A DNA stretch of 64,000 nucleotides from Nereocystis luetkeana (taxonomy: Eukaryota > Sar > Phaeophyceae > Laminariales > Laminariaceae), in NCBI GenBank assembly GCA_031213475.1, contig JARUPZ010000009.1, forward strand, positions 8,775,601 through 8,839,600, given 5' to 3'. Shown here one piece after another: positions 32,241 through 44,800 of this stretch (the stretch's first letter is position 1; each line of letters starts with the position of its first letter). The notes under the pieces were generated by a model. The model was not told the origin of the DNA. It saw nothing but the letters and a program-made list of their open reading frames with translations, and ran no database searches. The translations under genes and the position numbers were made by a program.

Positions 32241-34914
32241 ATCCAAGCAGTACGTAGATCGTCGACCTGCAGCGGCCAAACGCATGCCTCCAGTATATCG
32301 CCGTGGAAGATACCATACACAGAAACATACGCGAACGGTACGCTCTGCCCCTTGAGATGCGTAAGGTTAACTACTGTACTGCAGTGCACATCACCAACTC
32401 GGACAGCTCGTCATGATCTGGGTCATCTAGTGGTGCACTAGTTTCTCTCCTGCAGTCGTGAGAGGTTGTACAGGATCTGCCTTACAGGGCAGATTCAGCC
32501 TAGGAAACAAGCAAAGCAAAGATATTCACGCGGATGTTACGGGTCCTACCCGACAACATGACACGAGCTGCCGTAAAACTCATACAAGACCGTAGCGGGA
32601 TATATATCTACCTCGAAATGTGTACATTTCACTGACTGATAGTCAATGCTCGGCGTTAAGTGTTGGGGAAGCCTTTCTGATAATGTTTTCCAGCACCGAT
32701 TTTCTCTACATAAGATGAGGCAGTCGGCCTACCCACGGCTGAAATATAGGTTTCACACATGCGCGGTGTTCGTGGTTACCGCTAATTTCGCGAGGAGTTC
32801 GCTAAAGGGGGGCTTCTTACAAAAACGACCCCCCCCCCCCTATCACTTCATACACTCCTTTTGGTTTTCGGTTTTGGTTTGGGATCTATTAGTTCGGTTG
32901 ATTGGAAGAAAATCAAATCTCGCCAGTTGTTTGTGTCAGTATCTCCTGGTGTCCAGAGAGCATGATATCGATATCTATAGGAGCTACGAGGTGCCAGGTA
33001 CCAGGTAAACACTAAAGCTAGGCCAACGAATAGGATGCTCTTAGATGAACGCGATAAGAGCGAACAAAAGGCTCATTTTTCCGGAACTGCAGGCTCTTCG
33101 TAAAAAAATTCGGAATATTATATCGTGCCCCCACCAGCGGGGAGGTACACACTTTATATATATATATACCAATACTAACTCCAGTAGTGCCGTGTACTCA
33201 CATTTAATAGAATAGTCTGTAGCTCATTTGATATACACCCTCAAGCTAAGGACGTAGCAGCAGTCAGCGCTGACTGTTGGCGCACTTGATTTCGGGTGTG
33301 TCTCTATGTCTCTCTATAATAACGTTAAATGGACAATCCGAGGTGCACTGACTGTAGTAAGGCCTGGACCTCGGCCGTACAGGAGGGTTATACACTCTCT
33401 TCGACCACTGCTCCGCCCCGAACAGGAGGGAGTTTGGCGCTTCTGCCTGCCCAGGAAAAGTCTCTAGACAACGACTTTCAGGTGCATGCAAAGCCCAGGG
33501 CTTCGCTCAAAGACGGGACACCACGGGATAACAGGCTGTTTTCGGTGTGCGAGGTCAGGAGTTTGTTCTTGACGGGTTCATACTTGTATTTTTGTTTTGC
33601 CCATCAGATGTTCCCTCCCTGTCACGAGGTCCCAAACAAACACAATGTAATTGTCGTTGTTGTATGGGCCAAGTGTGGCAGTAGTAGGCAACGCCCACTT
33701 GGGGCGAGTAAGGCTCGCGGCATGTTGTGACAAGTGAACGTCGAGCATAGAACAACAGGGGGTCTGAAATGCTATACATCGGATTTAGAGCGGTGTTCCT
33801 CGTGGAGCACAAACAAGCGCTTTTTATTAATACCAGGGTAGTTGCTATTAATCTTAATATGTGCACACCCGAAAGTTCTAAATTAGCAGTCAGTGTAAAA
33901 AACATTCAGCCTGACACAACAAACTTCCGCATTTTTTTCTTGTATTATCGGCAACTCCCGCATTTTTTTGTTTTGTTTCCATTTTTAACTTATCGCGTAC
34001 AACAACAGAGTAGTGTTATTACTTCTAAACTGCATGCAACGCACTACTACTGCTGTCGCGTCGAAGGTAGTCGGGCTTTCACGCGTGGCGGGAGGTTTTC
34101 GTGAGCGTACTAGAGCACACCAGGGAGCAGCAGGCAGTAGTATGCGCCACACGACCACACCAGCCAGTCAATCAAGTCAGTGGGCGTGCCCGCGCGTGTG
34201 CCTTCTGCTTCTAGAATTTATCTGCTTCTGCTGATGCTATGGTTGGTTATCTCCTGGACACAAACAGGTGGATGATTGCTCTTCGCTGCTAATAAAAACG
34301 CCGTTCCCTTTCGGCTCGCTGTCAATTTTTCAGTCTTGCCCTCGTCGGTGGAATGTTTTCGAAACGAGAAGACTGATCATGATGAGAGACGAACAGAAAG
34401 AAGAGGGCCAAAAATCAAACAAAACAATATACAGCATTGATGATCGATGATGGGTGCCACGATTGTTTTACAAACTTTTTTTTTGATTCCTGATTTGATG
34501 GATTGCGACAGAGATGCTGCAATTGGACCGTTTGTGTTGGCTGAATTGCCATCAAACAGCATGCAACTTGAGAGCTGATGGGAGCGGAAAACGCGGAGGA
34601 ACTAAAAATCGCCGGGTCTCCAACCATTCCATGGACCAGAAAAAGATCCCGATCGCTACTACTGCTTACCTGGTGTGGTAGTACGATAGAGTTGTGATGT
34701 ACGTTGCGTCGCAGAGATTTATCCGGGGCCGACCCCGCAAAATAGCGAGCACGCAGCAAGCGAGCTCGCGAGAGCGAGAGGGAGAGAAAGAAGCAGTGCG
34801 AGGGCGACCAGGACAAGGAGATAGGCAGGAGGCGAGAAAGGGGGACGGAATAGGGAGAGCAGTGTATGGGGACCTTACTGACGGCTGCCGCGGATTTCTC
34901 GAGCCCTCCAGCCG
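32241..34914. other. Intergenic stretch upstream of the beta-helix gene
   Basis: Short overlapping frames with no recognised domain. A TATA tract lies at 33157-33168. The 200 bp before 34915 are purine-rich (GAGCGAGAGGGAGAGAAAG) and are probably promoter or 5' UTR. No TATA box was identified with confidence. Confidence 0.4.
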
Positions 34915-35553
34915 ATGCGCGCCACGCCTCGGATCGCTGTACTGCTGCTGCTGCTATTGTTACTCATCAGCGGCCAGGCCGCAGCAGCAGCAGTAGTAGC
35001 AGGAGCAGCAGCAGCAGGAGGAGGACGAGGAGAAGGAGGGCACACTGTTCCTGTCACAGGATGTGCGTCCTTGAAAACAGCGATCGAGACCACCACTTCC
35101 GCTATTATTGGCAGCAGCAGCGGTACCACCAGCACCAGCACCAGCCACAGCAACAGCGACACCAACGACAAAGGGACAAGCGGCCATGGCAGCAGCAGCA
35201 GCAGCAGCAGCAGCGGTGGCGGCCACATTACGATACTCCTTCCCAGCTCCAACAACAGCAACACGGCGGTAATGCAGTGCGCCGAAAGCATCCACATCTC
35301 CCCTGCCCAGTCCGTTGCCCTCCTCGGTCACGCCGACGGCTCGTCCGTGATCTCCATCGCACAAGACCTGATGGCAACCCGTCATACAAGGGATAACGAC
35401 TCGCCACTACGCTTCTTGGGGCCGAGCGAGGCTGGCAATAATAGGCACGCAAGCTTGTTCGTCAATGAGGGAATGCTGCGAATAGAAAACGTATCGTTTC
35501 GGCTACAGAGCAGCAAAAGGAGCAGCAGCATCCGTCGTAGCAGCAGCAGCACG

Positions 35554-35593
<40 letters not shown>

Positions 35594-35874
35594 GTAGTAG
35601 TGGGGATATCACCACCAGTACCAGCAGCACGGGGGGGGGGGAGAGGAGGGGGAGGAGGAAGACGAGGACGACGACAGCTAGGGGGAGCGGTAGTCGAGGA
35701 TATCAGACTCATCGGCGTAAAACCGAGAGCGATACTACTGGCAATGACAATGTCGGTTGCGGGGCCCGCGTGGTGCTGACCTCGGGGCACCTAGTGATCG
35801 CGAACAGCACATTCGACCGCTCGCTGGCGGGCCCACCTTGGTGCGTGGCTGTGGCGGGAGGCGGAGGACGAGTG
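34915..35874 (+). CDS. Beta-helix gene exon 1 (signal peptide, first rungs)
   Basis: The ATG at 34915 is chosen because a hydrophobic leader follows at once. 320 codons end in phase 0 at donor GTGAGTG. It contains poly-Ser tracts from (AGC)n at about 35191-35215 and 35547-35591. Confidence 0.85.
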
Positions 35875-38800
35875 GTGAGTGTTGTTGCTCGATGCGACCG
35901 GGCGTTGGCCGTACGGAAGAGAACGGCAGAACGCAGGCATACAGACAGACAGTCAGACAGCATTCCAGACTGATAGGCATACAGACCGCAGCTTCGACTC
36001 CGATGTACTGTACTGTACTGTACTGTGCTGTAGTTGTTCTTCAGGCCACGCTTGTATGGACTACGACTACATGAAATTGTACTGTTAATATATGATGATG
36101 GCATAAAACGAAGTGGGCGATGCAGTGCATTGCTGCTGAGATTCCCGCTACGTATAGACTGACTGCTGTACAGTTGTATACAGCGTGTCATGTATCAATC
36201 ATGTATTATTAATAGTTATTAATTCGAGGCTCAGTTTTCATATGAGAGTCTACTGTACTATTATAGCTATAGACTGATTGCTGCACCGTATAGTACGCGT
36301 CATGCACATGACGGTACTACTTTGGTTCCTGGCTGAGTTTTCATACTACCTGGTATGATAATTTAAGATTTTTAAAGTAATACCGGTATCTATTAAATGC
36401 ATTTATTTGTGCTCAGCAATTCGCTAGTTTCAATCCTATATAACAGCCTACTAAGAGCCTGCTCCACGTTGTTAGCACCACTAAAAACCGCTATTACGGG
36501 GGACCATAGTTAATAGGACCAAATATTGATAGGCTTTTGTGTGCACCGTAGGTCCTATTTACTATGGCCCTCCGTAATAGCTCCAACCAAAATAATAGGA
36601 GAATGTCGCGTATTGTACAGAAGGCATCGTCGTACACAGCATACCAGTACATACGAAGTGCATTGGTCCATACCTGGTATATATATATGAAATGTGTGTT
36701 CGATGGCAATGTTTCCACCGCCGCCATGATGAGCGCTCTACAGCAGCAGCAATAATAGTTTCAGTTCCGCGTCGCGTTTTGGCTGGATGCGATTGGCGCA
36801 ATGGAACGCTTCCTAAATATTTTGTTTGTTTGATGCCCTACGACCACCTCCTCTATTATTTCCGCCAATCTATGTGTACCACAGTAGTAGCACTCTCCTC
36901 TTCCCGCAGTGCATACTCACCAGGTATGCACGTGCTCTAGTATTTTCGCGCCTTCGTTTACCTTGTTTGCCGATACCTGATACTACTAGTAACTGCAGTC
37001 GTAGAAAATGTATCACAGCCTACTATTAATACTACTACATACTACTGTAGACCTGACGATGGGTTCAATCGATCTTTTGATTTATGGCATCGATTCATAC
37101 CTGCCTAGCACAATTCATCGTAACAAGGATCATTTTGTAAGGTACTCGGACTTGAGTAGTAGCAAGCGGCGAGTGCGCCCAAAAACCCTTTCGACGCTTG
37201 ACCTGGTAATATATTCGAGGGTGAAAACAACACAACTGGACTACCGTACGGCAAGCGACGGCGATAGATATCTTCGGCCACCGTTTTTGGTTGAGGGGGG
37301 GTTCACCTAATACATACCCGCGCTTTTTTTACGGGGGACCCTAGCAAATAAGACCTACGATACATACATACAAAAAACTATACTGTACCAGGTATTTATA
37401 TATCGGTATTTTTACTCATAATATTTAGTCCTACTTCTTACTCTACGTATGCCCCCCCGTAATACTACTGTTACATGTACTGGTGTATATACGTACAGCA
37501 TGTATGTACCGCGCGGAACAGGTGAGGGAACTGCACGACACGCCAAGTAAGAACAAAAGCTGTGCGATACCGGCGTAGACATGACGAGGCAACGTGAGTT
37601 GTTTCTCGCTTCCGTACGCTCTTCATGCAGGCAGCGATGAGACAATAATCTGGAAAATAAATTCGCTCCATACCAGTGGGGTAACGTTTGGGTGGCGTAC
37701 GCTGGGTCCTCCAGAGGGGGGTTGAGCGTCAAACGTGTCGCGGGAATTACTCTACGTGACAGTACTACTTCACAGCTATGCTGTAAAGTACGACTGTAGC
37801 ACTGTCTGTATGGCGCAGCGCGCCCTTCCGTCCCGCGCTTTGTTGGGCCATCGTACGTATGGATGGATGCTCGTGAGTTGTACTTTGCATATTATAGAGT
37901 GTAATAAAAAGCCTACCTGGCACACTCCTTGCTAGTACCTGGTACTTTACTAAAAACACGAGAAGTTCCGCACACAGAAAAAACATGTTCCTGCCGGCCG
38001 TTATCGTCACGTACTATTTTAGTACCAGTACTGTAACAGTAAAAAATCCTGAAAACAAGAAAGTCCTAATCTGAGGGAAAGACATGCAGCCCCATTCACC
38101 GCGAAACACATCTTCTTGAGCATATTTGCATGTCCAGGCATATCCAGAGTACATTGCATGTGATGTGGTATAAGTACAGTCTTGCGCAGTGGTTGTCGTC
38201 GAGTACATACGACTTTTCAATGTACCCTAAAACGCCACGACAAAAGCACGGTCCTCAGAGCGTCTCGTTTCTGAACAGTGAGTCTCGAGCTCATATCGTC
38301 GACGAGTGGTGTCTTACTCGCTCATGGACCTACAGTACTACTGTAGTAATAGCAATAGTAGTGGAGTACCGGATGCACTGCACAGAGGCGTGAAGTGTTT
38401 GGGGTGTTGGTTCACCCTCGCAGCTCCATCGAGGACTTACGATAACAAAACAGAAACCCACAACTTTAAAACAAAAAAAAATGGCGTCGCTCGCGAAGAA
38501 TAAAAAAGGCGGAAATGTTACCTTTTGTTTCCCCCAACAAAAGGGATGCCTCTCTCTGGTATACCTTTATTGCTATCATAATAATACCCTGGCACACCCC
38601 CCCCCCCCCTCCCCCCCTCTACCCATATACCTTCAGTATGTACATCCTTCACGAAGTCAAACAAAACCCGTAGTATATTGTGAGCGTGGTCAAGTTATCA
38701 CGCGCAGCTGGGACATGCCATAACAAAAATACCTGGTACCTGGTATGGTTTTCGACTGCGTAAATATTCGATCTCACAACTCGTCATACAAAAAAAAGCC

Positions 38801-41800
38801 TATTTTGTGGAAATAAACGGAATTTGCTACGAGCACAGGGCCGGGCCGGGGGAGGAGAAGGGGGGGGTTTTCGATATCATGCATGGGCGTAGTTATAAGA
38901 CCATAGACCTCTTCGAACCTCTACGACTCTGGGACGGAGCAGGTCGGGGTTTTACCGACCAGACAGACAAGGGCTTCCATCCCCTCCGATGGCAAGCAAG
39001 TCGCCCAAGGCGCTGGGACGACGAGTGGCTCGCACATTTTTCAATATGTTTACTTTTTTTGGAGTCGCGGCTTATTACCAAGGCCGCGATGAGTCCATGG
39101 GAATAAACTGGAAAGTACTGACGTCAGATTCTACAGCACTAAAACCGCTTCGGAACTGTTATTTTGTTGCTTGATGTTCTGTGAATGGCCTCAATTTCGT
39201 AGAGTACGCAGTTTTATGTATTTTTCGAATATGACCGTGATGAGTTCACAAATTAGTTGAGAATTGAGAGTAACAGGTAAGCGGGGCCAAATGATGTGTT
39301 GACGGGCAGCTTATTCTTTTGCGAACGGACTCAGTGGTACTTTCAATACACTGCTACTATTACGGGGGCCATAGTAAATAGGAGCTACGGTAGACACTAA
39401 AACCTATATGTTTACCTCTTTTTACTAACAATATTTGGTCCTATTAACTGTGGTCCCCCGAAATAATATGAATCCCGAGTCTCTTCGTGATGGAGCTTCA
39501 AAAATGCACGCGCACTATTACGGGGGACCATAGTTAACAGGACCTATGGTATACATAAAAACCTACCGGTATATGTTTAACCATTTTTACAAACAATATT
39601 TGGTCCTGTTAACTATGGCCCCCCGTAATAGTATTTAGTATGATACGACGTATAACACGTTTTTTTTTTTTTGCGACCGGGTTTGTTTGTTAAATAATTG
39701 ACAAACCAAGACTCGTTGTTGTGACGTCTTCACGCGCAAAACTAATTACCGTGTCTTAAGCGAAGGGCTGTATACCACATACCAGTCTACGAGACATTTA
39801 AGTTCGATGGCCAAACCCGTTATTATTGACGATGTTTTATTCTAGAGTATATCTGTTCTAAAACAAAAATAGTAATCATATTACTTTCTGCTGAGTGAGG
39901 TATATATCGTTTTGTTGGACTTGATTGATACAAGGCATACGTGATGGCCAACCTTTTGAATGGTTGGTTAGTGAACAGTAAACTCATCCACACAACTTTA
40001 TCAAGTATTCGGGTCTGATTCGTAGCGCCTGCTCTGTTTGAAGCCATTGGATTATATTTACAGTTTGCCCTTTTGAACGGGGATGGTATGATTGGGATAC
40101 ACGCACGCTGAATATTGTGAGAAGGCAATCGTGACAAAATTAGGTTTGTGAGGTACCTACCTGGTGTATCCAGCTTGATGATGGGAAAAATGTTAGAGCC
40201 GAACGGGTTTATTCAGAGACGTTGTTTTCAGTTCTAAAATAAACTACTCGTATTTTTTGCTTTGTCTGGTTGTGTTACTGCTCTGTATCCGGTGCCTCCA
40301 GTTTCAACGGGCGAAAATGTTCTTGCCGAACGGGTTTACTCACTCACGTGGAGTCTCTTCGTTTATCGATATATATATATGTGTTTCTTACTATTTTTCG
40401 TATGTTATTTTTATTATTGGAACTGATGAAGCTGTGCAAAAAGGACGATTTATTGAAAAAGGACGATTTATTGAAAAAGGACGATTTATTGTAAATACAA
40501 CACACACCACATACATACGTATGAATACTACCTATTATCTGGCTCCAGGGACTGGTTTCATACACCGAACCCGCGCATACACTATATCTAACCCCGCCAA
40601 CACGAAAGTGCCTAATAAAAAAGAACATAAATGCTCACTCTTTGGACAACGCTCAGAAAATTGGGCTGACGAAAACGGTTCCGTGGTGAGAGGTCTGCAC
40701 TGTATCGTACATGTTAGCCTATCTAAGCTCAAGCTTGTTTGCAGATTGCGCCCCAACAAGAATTTCAGGCTTGCCAGACTCGTAGGCGTTTCTTGCTGGC
40801 GGGCCCGTACTGCCGTAGAACTGCGTAACTACGCACTACTTCCAAGCAGGTCTGTATGTACTTCGTCTAAATCAAGTTTGATGGGCGAAAACATATACAT
40901 ATACCTGGTACCTGGTAGTACCAGGTATTATTGCCGAACGGATTTCATGACTTAGAGCGGAGTGAGGCGCGACGAAGAAAGTCAAAAACCGTCCGTTCGG
41001 GGCCACCTTTGTTTTTTCCCTCTGCCAGCGTGATCAGGTATACAGCAGCAGCAATAAATACGGGGCATCATAGTGAAGAGGACCAAATAAATGTTGTTAT
41101 TACGGGGGGCCATAGTTAATAGGACCTATGGTAAACATAAAAACCTAACTATTTAACCATTTTCACTCAGAATATTTGGTCCCATTAACTATGGTCCCCC
41201 GAAATAGTAAAAACAGGGAAATCGAATGGTTTTTGTGTGTAGTACCGTACGTCTTAGATACTATGCCCCTCCGAAATAGTGGCCCCTCTATTATAGTGCT
41301 GGTATGCGCCTTATCTCTGAACGGGTATACTCACGTTGAGTCTATAGCTCTGCGCTAGATAAAAATAGATATGTTGGTGCTGTGGGGTATGTATACTCGT
41401 ACGGTGCGTATGAATCAAGTTTGATGGGCGAAGATGTTATCGACGAACGGATTTATGTAGAGAGGCAGCAAGTAGACAACATTCAAGACGAGGCCGTTTG
41501 AGACCGACTTTATTTCCCTCTGCCAGTGTGCTCGAGGTACAGCAGCAGCAGTAGTGGTGGTGGTCCCGCTCTATAATAGTCGTCTTGGTATGCGCCAGCC
41601 TTGCTTTCGAACTAGTGTGTATTAATCCACTTACTTGGAGTCTTTCTATTATTATAAACGAAAAAAAAAAAGAGCTGTACTTGTTGTATGTAGCTATGTA
41701 TACAAACCAAGTTTCATGTGGGCGTAAATGTTGTTGCCGAACGGACTTATTTAGAGACAAGACAAAGAGTCAAACTCGGCCCTTTCGGGACAAACCTTGT

Positions 41801-44800
41801 TTTCGCCCTCTCTCTGCCGTGCCAGCACATACATACATACATGCTCAGGCACAGCGGCCGTGTGGTGGTCCCTCCATAGTGCGGGCATGCACCAGCCAAC
41901 AATACCTTACCACCTGCTATTAACCCCTTTAGAACCGCAGTCCCGTTTTGGAGACAAACCACTCAAATTTCAAGTAGTTTGTCCCCAGAACGGGACTGCG
42001 GTTCTAAAAGGGTTAACGGCAAGTAGCACCACTCCGCACACTACCATCTGTTCCTCGCGATTCCACGGGCATTGTAGCAAGCAAACGGCACTACTCTTGG
42101 CACTATATATATAGAGGAACCAACACCGCTGCTGCGTATATTCCACGTGTGTGTACGAGCTGGTCCCAGCGACAGTCTATTAATGGACGGAACAATTCGG
42201 CTTCGGAACTCCGCAGCATGACGTTCGAGAGTTAAAACACGGAATTTTGCGCGGTTGTTCTTCATGGCCATGTGGAACTAAATATATCAATCTGGCCATT
42301 TATTAGTTGTTTTTTCTTTTTCGTGATTAAGGTTCAATTTTATTTTTTTGGGGGGGAGTTCCGACAACTTTCACCTTAACTGAGGCACGAACAAAAAAAC
42401 TAAAACCAAAACGGCCAGGCCTCACTTTTTTGCGGATTGCTATGAAGAACCACTATGCCACATTTCTGTTTTCAACTCCCAAAAAACCAAGGTAAAAATT
42501 GGAATGCACTTGTTCGAGTACTTTCACAGGCGTTTCATATCATCAAAAGCCTTGTTTGTAGGCCCGCAGAAACACAAAATGGGGGCGTGGGTGTCTCCTC
42601 CAAGTTGACGGGATAATGTCAAGACGTTTAGCGCCGAATTGCCCTCCGTACTGGCGGGTACTACGTAGGGGTACATGGCTTGAATACATTTTTTTACATT
42701 TTTTTTTTCTTCAGAAATGTATTCCCTGCTCGTACCAGGCACCAGATACCAGGTATGAAATAGCGACTCCCCTAAGTATTACGAAGAATGCACGCATCTG
42801 TCTAAATTACAACTCGCGCGCTAAGCATCCCTTCGTCGACGGACCCCCCTTGTTCATGCGGTCATGTAGATATGATCAATACCGAAAAATTCAACGCATT
42901 CTATATTTGATCACCCGAAGGTGGCCTGTTGTCCTCCTTGCTGGAATCAGGTTGCAGGTACCCCCGTTATTCGGCTCTCATTATTCTTACGCCGGTGGAT
43001 GCCTTCGTTTCTTGTTTGAGTGTATCCGCGTATCCGCTCTTCTTCTTGTTCCGCCTCGAATTTCACCGTATTTAACTCGAACAAAGTTAAAAGTGTTGAT
43101 GAAAAAAATCGATCACAATCAACCATCCCTCCTCCAGCCGTGCGACTCCGCTAAACTAGGTAAAATACCACTATTAATAGGAGAAAATACATCCGACAAT
43201 ATTCAACCGTCGCGGCCAAACGCGATGGGTTGGTGGCAAAAACAAGCGCGGTGATTATTTATAATCGTAGCTTTGTCTTCCTGCAACACCAGGAACGTAT
43301 ACGCAATGCTTATAGTAGTAGCATACCCAATGGGATAATTGGTTTGGTTGGGATACTGTAGGTTTGGTTTTCGTGGATCTGCCTGGGGTGCGTTGTTTCC
43401 GCTCGAGCCATTTGATCGTTCGCTCGTTCGTTTGTTTCTTTTTTTTAATCCTGTTCAACATTTTCGCCCACTTACCTGTCATCATCACTCCCTCTGAGTG
43501 TAGTGGTAACTCAGATTCGGGGGCACATAGCGGGGGCGCACCTCCCCCATCCCCCACTAGGGTTCGTGCCTTGCCTTTTTATCGCCGTAGTTATCCCCTC
43601 GTGGACTCGCGTCTAATTGCGCCTGACCACGATACACGTTTGCAGCAGTTGATCGAGCCTTTCGGTTTCGCAAATAGGCACAACCACACCACACGGTGGT
43701 ACTTTAACTTGAAACGTCAACCCTACGAGCTGGTTCCAGCGACAGCCGGAACTCGTCGTCTTCAAACACATGCGCACCGATTGGCGAAGAGTTTGAAAAC
43801 GATATTTGGCAGGCTTGTTCTTCATGGACATACGAAACACCTGAGTGCTGGCCATTTGCTTTTAAAAAGGTGTTTGGCTCATCATGGAGGAGGTGAAAGA
43901 TACCTCGGACATTTTAAGGTTTCAAAATATATACCAGGTATATATATATATCTAATATATATATTGGCCGACGTTGATCCAAAATTGACGACGAAGACAA
44001 GTAGATACCAGTAGAAAATAGGTAAACTCTCAGTTTTTGTTTCTGATAATCCCAGGTATGGATATATATCAAGAAAAGCTCCTCTGACTTTCGTTTTCCA
44101 ACTAGTCTTCGGTCACGGAGCAATCGTGGTTTTCGTGGAAGCAAGCTTCCCCTCTACGGTTTCCAAAGAGTTCTTTTACATCGTTCCAGTACCTTGGCAG
44201 GCGTTTCTCATGCCTAGGAGCCTTGCGCGGTTCGCAGAGAGAAACAGGTGGCACGGACGACCTCCCGTTGTTAATATGGCCATGTCAACAGGTTTAGCGT
44301 CGAATTGTTTGAGGTGCGGACCGGTCCAGGGCCTGAATGATAATCTCACGCATTTCAGTTTTGACCGTTTCAATCCCTATGAATGGACTTATGTAGCCGA
44401 CTACGGTATCGCCGAATAATACGGCAGTATTCGACGCTTTTGTCAGCCGATATTTGTGCCGGGTGGCAAAACTTGTGCCGTCTGGCAAAACAAGTGCCGG
44501 ATGGCACAGTTTATCTGTTGCTGCTGTTTCCTTCGATCTTATTCCAGTGTTTTCGCTCCACTCACTCTCACACTATATACTTTTATGCACCGCTTGAAAG
44601 CACTGTCGTATATACAGCCTCGATTCGCCTACGTCCTCGGTCATTACGAGCATGCACGGAGCTTGGCTCGTTGCTAAACCAATGAATATATATGATGCCA
44701 GTGGTTTCTTTTTTATTCGCTCAAACACCTGGGGTATATTTTTTCTGTACACCTCGGCAGTCCCGCCTCATATAGGGCTTCGATTTGGGTACATCCTCGG

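Larger units (their letters stand above)
40190..41910 (+). repeat. Degenerate tandem array, unit about 300 bp
   Basis: The landmark GGGCGAAAATGTTnTTGCCG-AACGGnTTTA recurs at about 40190, 40307, 40885-40945, 41423 and 41718. The third unit carries a nested MITE pair; without it, spacing is 295-320 bp. Other shared unit blocks are CCCTCTGCCAG, CAGCAGCAG, GGTCCCTCTATAnTAG and ACTCACGTGGAGTCT. A 17-bp direct triplet (AAAAAGGACGATTTATTG) lies at 40437-40490. Confidence 0.75.

Noticed and set aside
34866..35396. Gln- and Arg-rich frames overlapping exon 1 of the beta-helix gene
   Set aside because: They are the same AGC/CAG repeats read in the other frames. The signal peptide and the downstream phase support the 34915 frame.
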